Source: Clostridium algoriphilum (GTDB taxonomy: Bacteria; Bacillota; Clostridia; Clostridiales; Clostridiaceae). From it: a DNA stretch of 64,000 bases. The notes under the pieces were generated by a model, which had not been told where the DNA came from, searched no databases, and saw only the letters and a list, made by a program, of their open reading frames with translations. The position numbers and the translations under genes were made by a program. This document shows, in pieces, positions 1 to 7,528 of this stretch. The number at the start of each line of letters is the position of its first letter. Position 1 is the stretch's first letter. The stretch is from NCBI RefSeq assembly GCF_020443705.1, contig NZ_JAIZZK010000003.1, positions 62,001-126,000 of the forward strand, given 5' to 3'.

Positions 1-104
1 AGATTAGGTTTGGTAGTGGTAACAAAAGTATAATTAAAATAGATGTATTGAATTGTAATGGTAAGATGAAGCGTGTTCAAAGAATGTTCAATATCAATGT
101 TTAA
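1..104 (+). CDS. C-terminal end of an unidentified protein (5'-partial)
   Basis: An open frame enters from the left edge and reads about 33 residues to a TAA stop, ending KRVQRMFNINV. It is the only one of the three plus frames open over this stretch. A DUF3189 gene follows 49 bases later in the same direction, so the two may be cotranscribed. The fragment is too short to assign a family, and no function is proposed. Confidence 0.45.
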   Translation, partial: IRFGSGNKSIIKIDVLNCNGKMKRVQRMFNINV

Positions 105-153
105 TGCATATACTACAATTTCAAACTAAAAAATAAGAAATCAGGTGATTTAA

Positions 154-666
154 ATGATTTACATATATAATTGTTATGGAGGAACCCACTCATCTATTTT
201 AGCAATTGCTTATCACTTAAAAATGCTGGATGAAACCCGAGAACCGACTAAGGATGAAATATTGGAATTACCTAACTTTAATAAGTTAGTATATGGAAAT
301 TGTGGAGAACTTTTTTATTATGGAAGTGATGAAGATGGAAACGAAGTCTATGTTGTAGGTAGGGGACGTTCAAAGGTTTTAATTCCAGGATTATATAATT
401 TAGCTTCTATGCTTCATAAACAAAATCTATTAAATGAGAAAATTATATTTTCCAATACGTCGCCAACTGTTCCATTAACAATGACCTTTGGTGGATTATT
501 TTCTAGGTGGCTAAAAATTGATTTTATAGGAGTGCCCTTGCTTGTAAAGGGAGCAAAACAATCATACAAGAACGTTATAAAACTTGTAAATCATACAAAG
601 AAGGCAACAAAGGAAGATAAGTCAGGGGTTATTATTTTAGATAATAAGGAATTTAAGAAAAAATGA
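154..666 (+). CDS. DUF3189 family protein
   Basis: A 170-residue protein that starts MIYIYNCYGGTHSS and resembles the DUF3189 family of spore-forming Firmicutes. The N-terminal hydrophobic strand followed by a small GGTHSS loop is typical of the family and looks like a nucleotide- or phosphate-binding turn, but its function is unknown. No signal peptide or membrane segment is seen. The C-terminus is lysine-rich. The ATG is preceded by AGGTGA at 5-6 bases, which supports this start. A strong terminator follows 19 bases after the stop, so this is the last gene of its transcript. The family assignment is by recognition of the N-terminal pattern. Confidence 0.75.
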   Translation: MIYIYNCYGGTHSSILAIAYHLKMLDETREPTKDEILELPNFNKLVYGNCGELFYYGSDEDGNEVYVVGRGRSKVLIPGLYNLASMLHKQNLLNEKIIFSNTSPTVPLTMTFGGLFSRWLKIDFIGVPLLVKGAKQSYKNVIKLVNHTKKATKEDKSGVIILDNKEFKKK

Positions 667-684
667 TTTTTAACTATTATACGG

Positions 685-718
685 GTTACATCAACTAAAA
701 GCTGATGTAACTTTTTAT
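685..718 (+). terminator. Rho-independent terminator after the DUF3189 gene
   Basis: A 9-bp perfect stem (GTTACATCA / TGATGTAAC) with a 9-base loop, followed directly by TTTTTA. It lies 19 bases past the DUF3189 stop codon. Confidence 0.85.
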
Positions 719-807
719 CTCAAAACTGAAAAGTAATTGATAATGTTATGCCCTTTACAATTGCCCTTTTATTTTTACATATTTGTTTGGCTAAAAATTC
801 ATAATTC

Positions 808-1029
808 CTAAATGAATATTTTATTAACCTTAACTCGTTTATAAAAATTACAATTACTGCATTGATATATATGAACACAAAATTGATTATTATCACTAAT
901 CTCCATATTAGCAGTGTAATCGTCAAAAAATTCTTGTATTATACCTTTATCGTTCATTATAGTACTACACTTTTCACAATTACAGATAATCCTTTTTACA
1001 TTATTACAAACTGGACATATTTTATCCAT
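808..1029 (-). CDS. Small Cys-rich zinc-ribbon-like protein
   Basis: A 73-residue protein that begins MDKICPVC. The frame is open further upstream, but the ATG at 1029 has a perfect GGAGGT site 6 bases before it, so the short form is chosen. Cysteine pairs near the N-terminus (CPVC, then CNCEKC around residue 17-21) and near the C-terminus (C51 and CSNC around 57-60) suggest one or two small metal-binding knuckles. The middle is acidic (EFFDDY). No family name is recognised. It is a stand-alone gene 89 bases downstream of the nanE stop on the same strand. The role is unknown; zinc binding is inferred from cysteine spacing only. Confidence 0.65.
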   Translation of the reverse strand: MDKICPVCNNVKRIICNCEKCSTIMNDKGIIQEFFDDYTANMEISDNNQFCVHIYQCSNCNFYKRVKVNKIFI

Positions 1030-1118
1030 TATATTACCTCCACATTCGTTATCATATTTATTTTTACCAGTTTTTAAGATAATAATCTTAATGTAAAAAA
1101 TATAGCATAAAGACCGTT

Positions 1119-1808
1119 TCACCTCTCTCCTATCTTATTTATTTCATGCACAAATTTTTTTGTAATTATTTGTGGTCTAGTAATAATTGAACCTACTACA
1201 ACACTATGACATCCTAATTCTAAAACACGACGTGCTTTTTCAGGTGTATCTATGTTTCCCTCAGCTATTACAGGCTTTATAACTTTAGCTAATATATTTC
1301 TTATTAACTCAAAATCATTTTCCTCTATTTGTATACCTTTACTTTGTTTTGTATATCCTACCAATGTAGTTCCAATAAAATCAAAACCCAATTCATCAGC
1401 ATGGACTGCTTCTTCATAATTTGAGCAATCAGCCATCAATAGTACATTAGGATATTTTTGCTTGATTTTTGAAAAGAATTCATCTAAATGTACACTATTA
1501 GGTCTTATAGAACTTGTAGCATCAATAGCTATAATATCAGCTTTTGCCTCTACTAACTCTTCAACTTCAGCCATAGTTGCAGTAATATAAACTTCACTAT
1601 CAACATAATCCTTTTTTACTATACCGATAATAGGTAAGTCAACATTTAGTTTAATCTCTAGTATATCTTCTTTTGTATTAGCCCTTATTCCTGAGGCACC
1701 ACCTTCTTTAGCCGCTAATGCCATTCTTCCCATTATAAATGGAGAATGTAAGGGTTCATCAGATAAAGCTTGACAGGAAACTATTAGTTTATTTTTTATA
1801 TTAATCAA
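1119..1808 (-). CDS. nanE: N-acetylmannosamine-6-phosphate 2-epimerase
   Basis: NanE converts N-acetylmannosamine-6-phosphate to N-acetylglucosamine-6-phosphate in sialic acid catabolism, in the cytoplasm. The 229-residue length and TIM-barrel motifs match the family: SCQAL near residue 11, GIVKKDY with the likely catalytic Lys65/66, [30 protein letters not shown] with Glu183, and [10 protein letters not shown] near the C-terminus. The start is TTG at 1808, with AAGGGTG upstream. No nanA, nanK or sialic acid transporter is beside it, so it stands alone; it may serve hexosamine salvage with genes elsewhere. Assignment is confident; the metabolic context is not visible here. Confidence 0.93.
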   Translation of the reverse strand: MINIKNKLIVSCQALSDEPLHSPFIMGRMALAAKEGGASGIRANTKEDILEIKLNVDLPIIGIVKKDYVDSEVYITATMAEVEELVEAKADIIAIDATSSIRPNSVHLDEFFSKIKQKYPNVLLMADCSNYEEAVHADELGFDFIGTTLVGYTKQSKGIQIEENDFELIRNILAKVIKPVIAEGNIDTPEKARRVLELGCHSVVVGSIITRPQIITKKFVHEINKIGER

Positions 1809-2076
1809 ATTATCACACCCTTATATATATGTTATGTATCTATTATATAAATAAATGTTTGTATTTTCAATATCATTACACTTATTAGAAACTCCTTTCA
1901 TCCATTGTTGAATAGTACTTAATATAATGAAAATGCCATATGAATCGCATATTTCTATGCTATTTATATGGCATTTAACACTCAACCTGATCTCTATTTT
2001 TATGCTTACTTTTACTGCTTGTACCCTAAAACTTATTTTAATCTTATCCTTATTTGAAACGATGCTTATGACTTTG

Positions 2077-2283
2077 TTATTTTTTGCAACAATTATCATG
2101 ACGATGTTGATTATGACAACATGGATCACTCCAAGGTTCACACCAAGGATCACAGCAATTATTAGAATCATTTTTACAACAATGATTACGACGATTATTG
2201 TTACAACAATGATTACAACGATTATTGTTACAACAATCGTTGTTGTCAAATAGTAATAATAATAGTATCCACCAACAACCCAT
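2077..2283 (-). CDS. Small Cys/His/Asn-rich protein with hydrophobic N-terminus (spore-associated type)
   Basis: A 68-residue protein: a short hydrophobic N-terminal stretch (GCWWILLLLLF) is followed by a tail made almost wholly of Asn, Cys, His, Asp and Arg, with nine CC pairs or close cysteines ending NCCKK. The ATG at 2283 is chosen because AGGGGTG lies 8 bases upstream; the frame is open 12 codons further. The layout (hydrophobic leader plus low-complexity metal-binding tail) recalls small sporulation proteins of the YjcZ kind, but the cysteine richness is unlike them. The reverse strand shows long open frames that are shadows of the low-complexity codons. A coat or metal-binding role is inferred, not shown. 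Confidence 0.55.
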   Translation of the reverse strand: MGCWWILLLLLFDNNDCCNNNRCNHCCNNNRRNHCCKNDSNNCCDPWCEPWSDPCCHNQHRHDNCCKK

Positions 2284-2453
2284 ACATATTTCACCCCTTT
2301 TAAGGCAAATATTTTTCATTTTATTTTTTCATAAGTTTGTCCCATTAATAATTCATTTGCTAATATATAATATTATGCTTATTATAAAAATGTTACAATT
2401 AACTGTCATATACATATGTATTATTTTTTTATATAAACGTTGTTTTAGGTTCA

Positions 2454-2478
2454 CATCTGGAACTCCAGATGCTTTTTT
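2454..2478 (+). terminator. Orphan hairpin with T tract
   Basis: CATCTGGA / TCCAGATG stem with a very short loop, followed by CTTTTTTT on the plus strand. No plus-strand gene ends just upstream; the nearest is more than 1.7 kb away. It therefore either ends an unannotated short transcript or acts as a leader attenuator for the repeat-protein gene at 2594. The rest of 2284-2593 shows no supported gene. Confidence 0.55.
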
Positions 2479-2593
2479 TGGTTCACTATAAATAATATTA
2501 TGTTGAATGATAATTAAGTGTTCTATATGCTTAGTCACATTTTTATTGTTTCTACATACTATAAAATGTAATCAATTTTATGGAGAATTCTGT

Positions 2594-3079
2594 ATGAGCG
2601 AAATAAATGAGCAAGTACCAAGTACCATATTACCAATAGAAGAAGAATACAATTATTGTATGTACTGTCCAATGATGTGTGCAAATTCTTACATGCTACG
2701 GGACCAAATGATGCCTGAATACAATAGTGAAGATTCTGAAGATGAAGAAGGATATCGCCCTGGACCAGGTCACGGACCTGGAGGAAATCCTGGACCAGGT
2801 CACGGACCTGGCGGAAATTCTGGACCAGGTCACGGACCTGGCGGAAATTCTGGACCAGGTCACGGACCTGGAGGATATCCTGGACCGGGTCACGGACCTG
2901 GAGGATATCCTGGACCGGGTCATGGACCTATTCACAGACCTAAGATATGGCACGGACATGGAGGATATTACAATCATAAATACTATAAAGATATTAATTA
3001 TTTTTATTATCTTAACTCCCATTATAATTTTTACTATCCGTATGATCCCTACTTCGATTATTATTATAATACCTATTAA
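2594..3079 (+). CDS. Gly-Pro-His repeat, Tyr-rich protein (probable spore-surface protein)
   Basis: A 161-residue protein. Residues 1-50 are acidic with a cysteine cluster (CMYCPMMC). Residues about 56-115 are six copies of a 10-residue unit PGPGHGPGG(N/Y/S), and the C-terminal 45 residues are dense in Tyr, His and Asn. The ATG at 2594 has TGGAGA 8 bases upstream; the frame is open 29 codons further back without a site. Tyr- and His-rich tails with Gly-Pro repeats are typical of clostridial and bacillar coat or exosporium proteins, where tyrosines may be cross-linked, but this protein belongs to no family I can name. It has no signal peptide. It lies beside another low-complexity gene on the opposite strand. 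Confidence 0.7.
   Translation: MSEINEQVPSTILPIEEEYNYCMYCPMMCANSYMLRDQMMPEYNSEDSEDEEGYRPGPGHGPGGNPGPGHGPGGNSGPGHGPGGNSGPGHGPGGYPGPGHGPGGYPGPGHGPIHRPKIWHGHGGYYNHKYYKDINYFYYLNSHYNFYYPYDPYFDYYYNTY
2761..2940 (+). repeat. Six tandem 30-bp units encoding the Gly-Pro-His repeat
   Basis: Six back-to-back 30-bp units starting TGGACC(A/G)GGTCA. The first five are almost identical and differ mainly at the codon for Asn/Ser/Tyr; the last is degenerate at its end. The unit is in frame with the gene, so copy-number changes would only lengthen or shorten the protein. Confidence 0.9.
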
Positions 3080-3206
3080 GAAAGGTTGGCTGTACCCTAT
3101 AGAACATAACGGTTAACAATGCTATTAATTTATGCAATAACCTTGTGGTATAGCCATATAATTGAGAAATGTGGAAGTTCTTAGAAAATAATTTATATAA
3201 ATAAGG

Positions 3207-3256
3207 AAAAAACAAAATAAAGCTTAGCGTAATTGCTAGACTTTATTTTGTTTTTT
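3207..3256 (+). terminator. Long hairpin terminator downstream of the repeat-protein gene
   Basis: A 16-bp A/T-rich arm pair (…ACAAAATAAAG / CTTTATTTTGT…) with an inner TAGC/GCTA stem, ending in TTTTTT. It lies about 130 bases after the coat-like gene. It could work on both strands. Nothing else is seen in 3080-3418. Confidence 0.75.
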
Positions 3257-3418
3257 GGTAGACTATATAACCTCCTCTAACAATCTTTAGTATTATGAGC
3301 TAAATAAATTAAATATAATAATTTCTATAAATAAAAATCACATTATTTTAATAATGAATGTAAATTTCTAAACTTACATTCATATACTAATCTATAACAC
3401 TTTGTATGGAGAATAGTA

Positions 3419-3751
3419 ATGTATAGATGTGATTGCCTACCAAAGGTTAGTACGCCTTCAATTAAAGGACCATTATATTGGAAAGCTCCTAATTTTATTC
3501 CGTCAATATATAAAGCAAAAGCTGTTGGTAATACAAAAATTCCTGGTACAAATATTTTTAGCTCATCAACTATTAATAACTGTATGAATAAATACACGTA
3601 TTTTTGGTTGAATAACGGTACCGAATTTTGGTCAGTACCTATATTACTAAAAAATAATTATGCTTATTTATGGATTTGGAACAATGTTTCATGGATTTAT
3701 TTAAAATTGTCTATAGATGATATAAATTGTTTTATGTGGTATTGGACGTAG
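3419..3751 (+). CDS. Conserved-looking small clostridial protein, function unknown
   Basis: A 110-residue protein starting MYRCDCLPKV with a CxC near the N-terminus. It is rich in aromatic residues (Trp and Tyr in W-x-x-N-x-x-x-W patterns), has the segment PGTNIFSSSTINNC in the middle, and ends FMWYWT. TGGAGA sits 8 bases before the ATG. The composition is soluble and beta-rich, with no signal peptide or long hydrophobic helix. I have the impression of similar short proteins in other clostridia but cannot name a family. It is transcribed alone, with decayed sequence on its downstream side. Confidence 0.65.
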   Translation: MYRCDCLPKVSTPSIKGPLYWKAPNFIPSIYKAKAVGNTKIPGTNIFSSSTINNCMNKYTYFWLNNGTEFWSVPILLKNNYAYLWIWNNVSWIYLKLSIDDINCFMWYWT

Positions 3752-3945
3752 ATAGGTAAATATTTATTAAATATTTTGCCGAATGTTACCTAATATTAAT
3801 TGAGTTACATTCACATTATGGATATTTCTTATTCTAGTGTCTTAATTTTAAGGATAGAAAAAAGTCCTATTAAGTATAGTAATGTAGCCTATAGAATATT
3901 AAAAAAAGTCTACCATATAGGCTATCTTTGAGACGTAACTAACAG

Positions 3946-4166
3946 TTAGTCTTATCTATCTTAATTTTAGATTTCCACCAAATTTTTATGTTCTACTGAT
4001 TGTGGTGGTTGTTCTAACCAGATATTATCAATCATAATATCTGCACCATCTTTTATAAATTTCATAACTTCAGGCGTAATTCTCATAATCTTCATTTGAA
4101 GGTCATTCTTAAAATCTCTGCCAAAGCCATACCGTCATTTTCTATTGACATAGTACCTACTGATTA
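3946..4166 (-). pseudogene. DUF3231 C-terminal remnant (copy of the gene at 17191-18195)
   Basis: This stretch matches 17170-17392, which holds the last ~65 codons and 3' flank of the intact DUF3231 gene, at roughly 90 percent by eye. It retains the codons for SVGT(M)SIENDGMALAE and the C-terminal LEQPPQSVEHKNLVEI. A one-base deletion in the codons after MALAE breaks the frame, and the N-terminal ~265 codons are absent. The homology includes bases past the stop, so it is a DNA-level duplicate. It abuts a nitrate-reductase remnant. Confidence 0.85.
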
Positions 4167-4350
4167 CATTGACCTGTTAATGAATTTGCACCAGTTCCTT
4201 CTCTACCAATATTTCCAGTCATAAGTGTCAGGTTAATTATTGATTGTGCTGTTCTAACCCCTTCATATCCTTGATTAATACCCATTGTCCACCAGAACTA
4301 ATGTATAGAAAAATATTAAATCTACCTTTGGCTTAATATCTATTACACTT
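4165..4350 (-). pseudogene. Remnant of a molybdopterin-dependent nitrate reductase catalytic subunit
   Basis: The minus strand reads [16 protein letters not shown], then [18 protein letters not shown] and ANSLTGQCN. This matches the conserved core of the NasA/NarB family of bis-MGD nitrate reductases (W-x-M-G-x-N-Q, TGNIGRxGTG, S-x-TGQ-CN). In another frame just upstream, SVIDIKPKVDLIFFYTL looks like an earlier segment of the same family, so an internal deletion is likely. The reading stops where the sequence switches to the DUF3231 remnant near 4165. In-frame stops and the tiny size make it a fossil. Family match is by recognition of the motifs. Confidence 0.8.
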
Positions 4351-4354
4351 TCAC

Positions 4355-5155
4355 TTATTGGGTTGGATTACATATGTTTTGTATTTCATTTAGCTGTTTT
4401 TCTAAAGAACAAATAACTGTCTCCTCATTTTCTGACTCTACTCCATTATATTCCAATGAAACTATACTGGGATTTGTATAATTTAAAACCCATTCTAACA
4501 ATTTGTAATCTTCATTTTTCATAGCTTGATGTGTATCTTCTGGAAAACCATCTTTATCATAACCAGAACCATTTATATGTATTTCTGCAACACGATTAAG
4601 TGGTAATGCTCGAATGTAATCTTGAATATTCCATTCGCGATATTGTGCAGTAATCTTCGCGTGGGAAATATCAAGCAAAAATGATATATCATTATCTGTA
4701 AACAATCGACTAATTTGTTCTGGCATAATATAGGGGTAATGATCAATCGTTATTCTATGCTCTTTCGGTGAATCAGCAATATTTTCAAGTAATAATGGTA
4801 CTGTTAATTTGTTTTTAAAAATCTGAATCTGTTTAGACATACGTTCATATATATTTTCATCAGTCATACCAGGATACATATCTGAATTTTTAATGGAAAG
4901 ATGAATGCCATAATGCGGAGAATTGCACTTCTTTATGAGATTATTTGCAGAATTAAAATCTATGATTTCTATATTTTTCATTCCTGTTCGCTCAAAATAT
5001 CCTAGACCATGGAGTAGAACTGGTCGCATTGAACGCATGGTTGAAAACTGTTCATTAAACGTCCCATATGCGCCTGTCTTAATATAATCTGCACTAACAG
5101 CTTCATTTTCAAGAAGAAATTTCAAAGGCTTTGACCAATTGCATCCAATATACAT
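4355..5155 (-). CDS. DUF692 family protein (multinuclear iron oxygenase-like TIM barrel)
   Basis: About 266 residues. DUF692 includes MbnB, TglH and ChrH, iron-dependent enzymes that modify cysteine residues of peptides. Family hallmarks seen: HGLGYF near residue 50, GIHLSIKN near 83, LLLENI near 122, LLDISHAKI near 161, AEIHINGSG near 191 and EDTHQA near 206; these His, Glu, Asp and Asn residues are the usual metal ligands. A GTG at 5167 is in frame but sits one base from AGGAG, so the ATG at 5155 is preferred, although its spacing is long (13). It is 42 bases after hemB and probably cotranscribed. No precursor peptide or partner (MbnC/TglI-like) gene is adjacent. Confidence 0.75.
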   Translation of the reverse strand: MYIGCNWSKPLKFLLENEAVSADYIKTGAYGTFNEQFSTMRSMRPVLLHGLGYFERTGMKNIEIIDFNSANNLIKKCNSPHYGIHLSIKNSDMYPGMTDENIYERMSKQIQIFKNKLTVPLLLENIADSPKEHRITIDHYPYIMPEQISRLFTDNDISFLLDISHAKITAQYREWNIQDYIRALPLNRVAEIHINGSGYDKDGFPEDTHQAMKNEDYKLLEWVLNYTNPSIVSLEYNGVESENEETVICSLEKQLNEIQNICNPTQ

Positions 5156-5197
5156 ATTTTGTAACACACTCCTATCACATCTAAATAAAAATAACTT

Positions 5198-6169
5198 TTA
5201 CATTTTCTCTCTAAGCCACCTACATAAATCAAGTGCATAATAAGTAATTATCATATCTGCTCCTGCTCTTTTCATAGAAAGATGCATTTCCATAGCTATA
5301 GCTTTCTCATCAACTAAACCTTGTTTTGCAGCTGCTTTTACCATAGCAAATTCTCCACTAACGCTATAAGCGGCTACTGGAACATCATGTCTATCTCTAG
5401 CCCATCTTATTACATCTAAATATGATAGTGCTGGTTTTACCATTATGATATCTGCACCTTCCTCAATATCACAATCTATTTCTCTCATGGCTTCTCTGAT
5501 ATTGGCTGGGTCCATTTGATATGTTTTTCTATCTCCAAACTTCGGCGAGGAATTAGCTGCTTCTCTGAAAGGCCCATAAAATGCTGAGGAATATTTTGCA
5601 CTATAACCCATTATCGATATATTTGTGAAGCCATTATCATCTAAAATTGATCTTATTGCAGCAACATGTCCATCCATCATGTCAGATGGTGCTATCATGT
5701 CAGATCCAGCGCGCGCTTGAGACAGTGCTATTTCTGCAATATATTTTAAGCTTTTATCATTATCCACCCTTGACCCTTCAAGTATTCCACAGTGTCCATG
5801 ACTTGTATATTGACACATACATACATCTGTTATTATAAATAAATCTTTTGATATTTCCCTTACCTTTTTAACAGCTCTTTGAACTATGCCATCATTATCG
5901 TAAGATCCACAACCAACCTCATCTTTATGGTCTGGTAATCCAAATAATATTACTCCACGCAACCCAGCCTCTTCAACCTCTTCTATAACCTCATGAAGTC
6001 TATCTAATGAAAAATGATAAGTCCCTGGCATTGAAGATACTTCTTCTTTAATGTTTTCACCTTCTACTACAAAAATAGGAAATACAAAGTCTGCTGGTGT
6101 TAATATTGTTTCACGTACTAAATCTCTTATGTTTCTTGTTTCTCTTAATCTTCTATTTCTTTTGAACAT
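5198..6169 (-). CDS. hemB: Porphobilinogen synthase (delta-aminolevulinic acid dehydratase)
   Basis: HemB joins two 5-aminolevulinate molecules to make porphobilinogen, the second step of tetrapyrrole synthesis, in the cytoplasm. The 323-residue length fits. The zinc-site cysteines are Cys117, Cys119 and Cys127 in DVCMCQYTSHGHC, and the two active-site lysines are Lys192 (GYSAKYSSAFYGPFREA) and Lys245 (MVKPALSYLD). AGGAG lies 8 bases before the ATG. No other hem or cob gene is in the window. The nearby siroheme-dependent reductase is a possible user of the product. Confidence 0.97.
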   Translation of the reverse strand: MFKRNRRLRETRNIRDLVRETILTPADFVFPIFVVEGENIKEEVSSMPGTYHFSLDRLHEVIEEVEEAGLRGVILFGLPDHKDEVGCGSYDNDGIVQRAVKKVREISKDLFIITDVCMCQYTSHGHCGILEGSRVDNDKSLKYIAEIALSQARAGSDMIAPSDMMDGHVAAIRSILDDNGFTNISIMGYSAKYSSAFYGPFREAANSSPKFGDRKTYQMDPANIREAMREIDCDIEEGADIIMVKPALSYLDVIRWARDRHDVPVAAYSVSGEFAMVKAAAKQGLVDEKAIAMEMHLSMKRAGADMIITYYALDLCRWLREKM

Positions 6170-6273
6170 TGTTATCCACTCCTAGTTAAATAAATAATCT
6201 TTATTTTTAGTGACAATCATCCTTCGCAACCCTTCTATATCAAGGTTCTCACGAGCTTATATTTTCTCTTGCC

Positions 6274-7461
6274 TTAATTTTCAACAAAAGTTATTAACCT
6301 TTTAATCCCCTCTTTAATGCTTCCTATAGATGTTGCATATGAAAGTCTTATATAACTACTTGCACCAAAACCATCCCCAGGAATAACCGCTACTTTTTCT
6401 TTATCAAGAATTACATTAGCGAAATCTATTGAATTATTAATTAGAGTACCATCTATTACCTTACCAATCATTTTAGAGATATTAACCATAATATAAAAAG
6501 CACCTGCCGGTTTTACACATGAAAGCATATTGCAATCGTTTATTTTTTTAACTATATAATCTCTTCTGATTTTGAATTCTTTAAGCATTAATTTTACTGA
6601 AGTCTGATCTCCATTTAATGCCTCAACTGCTGCATACTGTGCTATAGAATTAGGATTAGCCGTGGTATGACTTTGTATATTAGACATTAATTTAATAATT
6701 TTCTCATTTCCAGCGGCATACCCAATTCTCCAACCAGTCATTGAGTATGTTTTAGAAACACCATGTATTATAATTGTTCTATTATAAGAATCATTACTTA
6801 TATTCGCTATACTTGTATATTTAGAACTGTCATAAATAAACTTCTCATATATTTCATCAGATATTAATATCAGATCGTGAGCTTTTGCAAAATCTGATAT
6901 AACTAATAACTCATCCCTACTATATACTGCACCCATTGGATTATTGGGACTATTTATAAGAATTGCTTTGGTTTTCGGCGTCAAAGCTCCACTTAATGCT
7001 TCCTTTGTATATTTAAAGTCATTTTCCTCTCTACCTGATACATACACCGGTACTCCATCTGCAAGTCTAATTAATTCAGGATAACTAACCCAATATGGTT
7101 TAGAAACAATAACTTCATCTCCAGGATTTAAAATAGCTTGAAATATATTTGCTATACATTGTTTAGCACCAGTTGAAATGATAATTTGAGACTTAGTATA
7201 TATTAAATTATTATCTCGCCTAAATTTTCCACATATCGCAGTTTTTAATTCATCAATACCTGATGCCGGTGTATATTTTGTACACCCTCTTTTAATTGCT
7301 TCTATAGCTGCATTTTGAATGTTTTTAGGTGTATTAAAATCTGGTTCACCTGCACCAAATATTATTACGTCAATTCCATCTGTTTTCATTTTCTTTGCTC
7401 TCGAATTAATATCTAGGGTTATTGATGGTAAAATTTGTTCTGCTTTCTTTGAAAAAATCAT
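6274..7461 (-). CDS. Class I/II pyridoxal-phosphate aminotransferase, aspartate aminotransferase type
   Basis: A 395-residue fold-type I transaminase that probably interconverts aspartate/oxaloacetate with glutamate/2-oxoglutarate. Seen: YTPASGIDELK near residue 67, NSPNNPMGAVY near 170, the PLP lysine in SKTYSMTGWRIGYAAG near 235, and the C-terminal arginine in SYIRLSYA near 375. The ATG at 7461 is chosen over the longer frame because GGAGGT lies 7 bases upstream. It follows the U32 gene by 67 bases and precedes hemB by about 100. Substrate is inferred from general similarity to the Bacillus-type AspC family; other amino acids are possible. Confidence 0.9.
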   Translation of the reverse strand: MIFSKKAEQILPSITLDINSRAKKMKTDGIDVIIFGAGEPDFNTPKNIQNAAIEAIKRGCTKYTPASGIDELKTAICGKFRRDNNLIYTKSQIIISTGAKQCIANIFQAILNPGDEVIVSKPYWVSYPELIRLADGVPVYVSGREENDFKYTKEALSGALTPKTKAILINSPNNPMGAVYSRDELLVISDFAKAHDLILISDEIYEKFIYDSSKYTSIANISNDSYNRTIIIHGVSKTYSMTGWRIGYAAGNEKIIKLMSNIQSHTTANPNSIAQYAAVEALNGDQTSVKLMLKEFKIRRDYIVKKINDCNMLSCVKPAGAFYIMVNISKMIGKVIDGTLINNSIDFANVILDKEKVAVIPGDGFGASSYIRLSYATSIGSIKEGIKRLITFVEN

Positions 7462-7528
7462 ATTAAAGACCTCCACATATATAATTTTATCCACAGAATC
7501 ACTTTAATAATTTCTGTGAATAAAACAA

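Noticed and set aside
1821-2294. Long minus-strand frame rich in Val and Ile, and its plus-strand counterpart at 1927-2253
   Set aside because: Both are shadows of the Asn/Cys/His codons of the small protein at 2077-2283; only that frame has a proper ribosome site.
2696-3116. Overlapping open frames across the Gly-Pro-His repeats on both strands
   Set aside because: They result from the 30-bp repeat unit. The frame with a ribosome site and sensible tail is the Gly-Pro-His protein.
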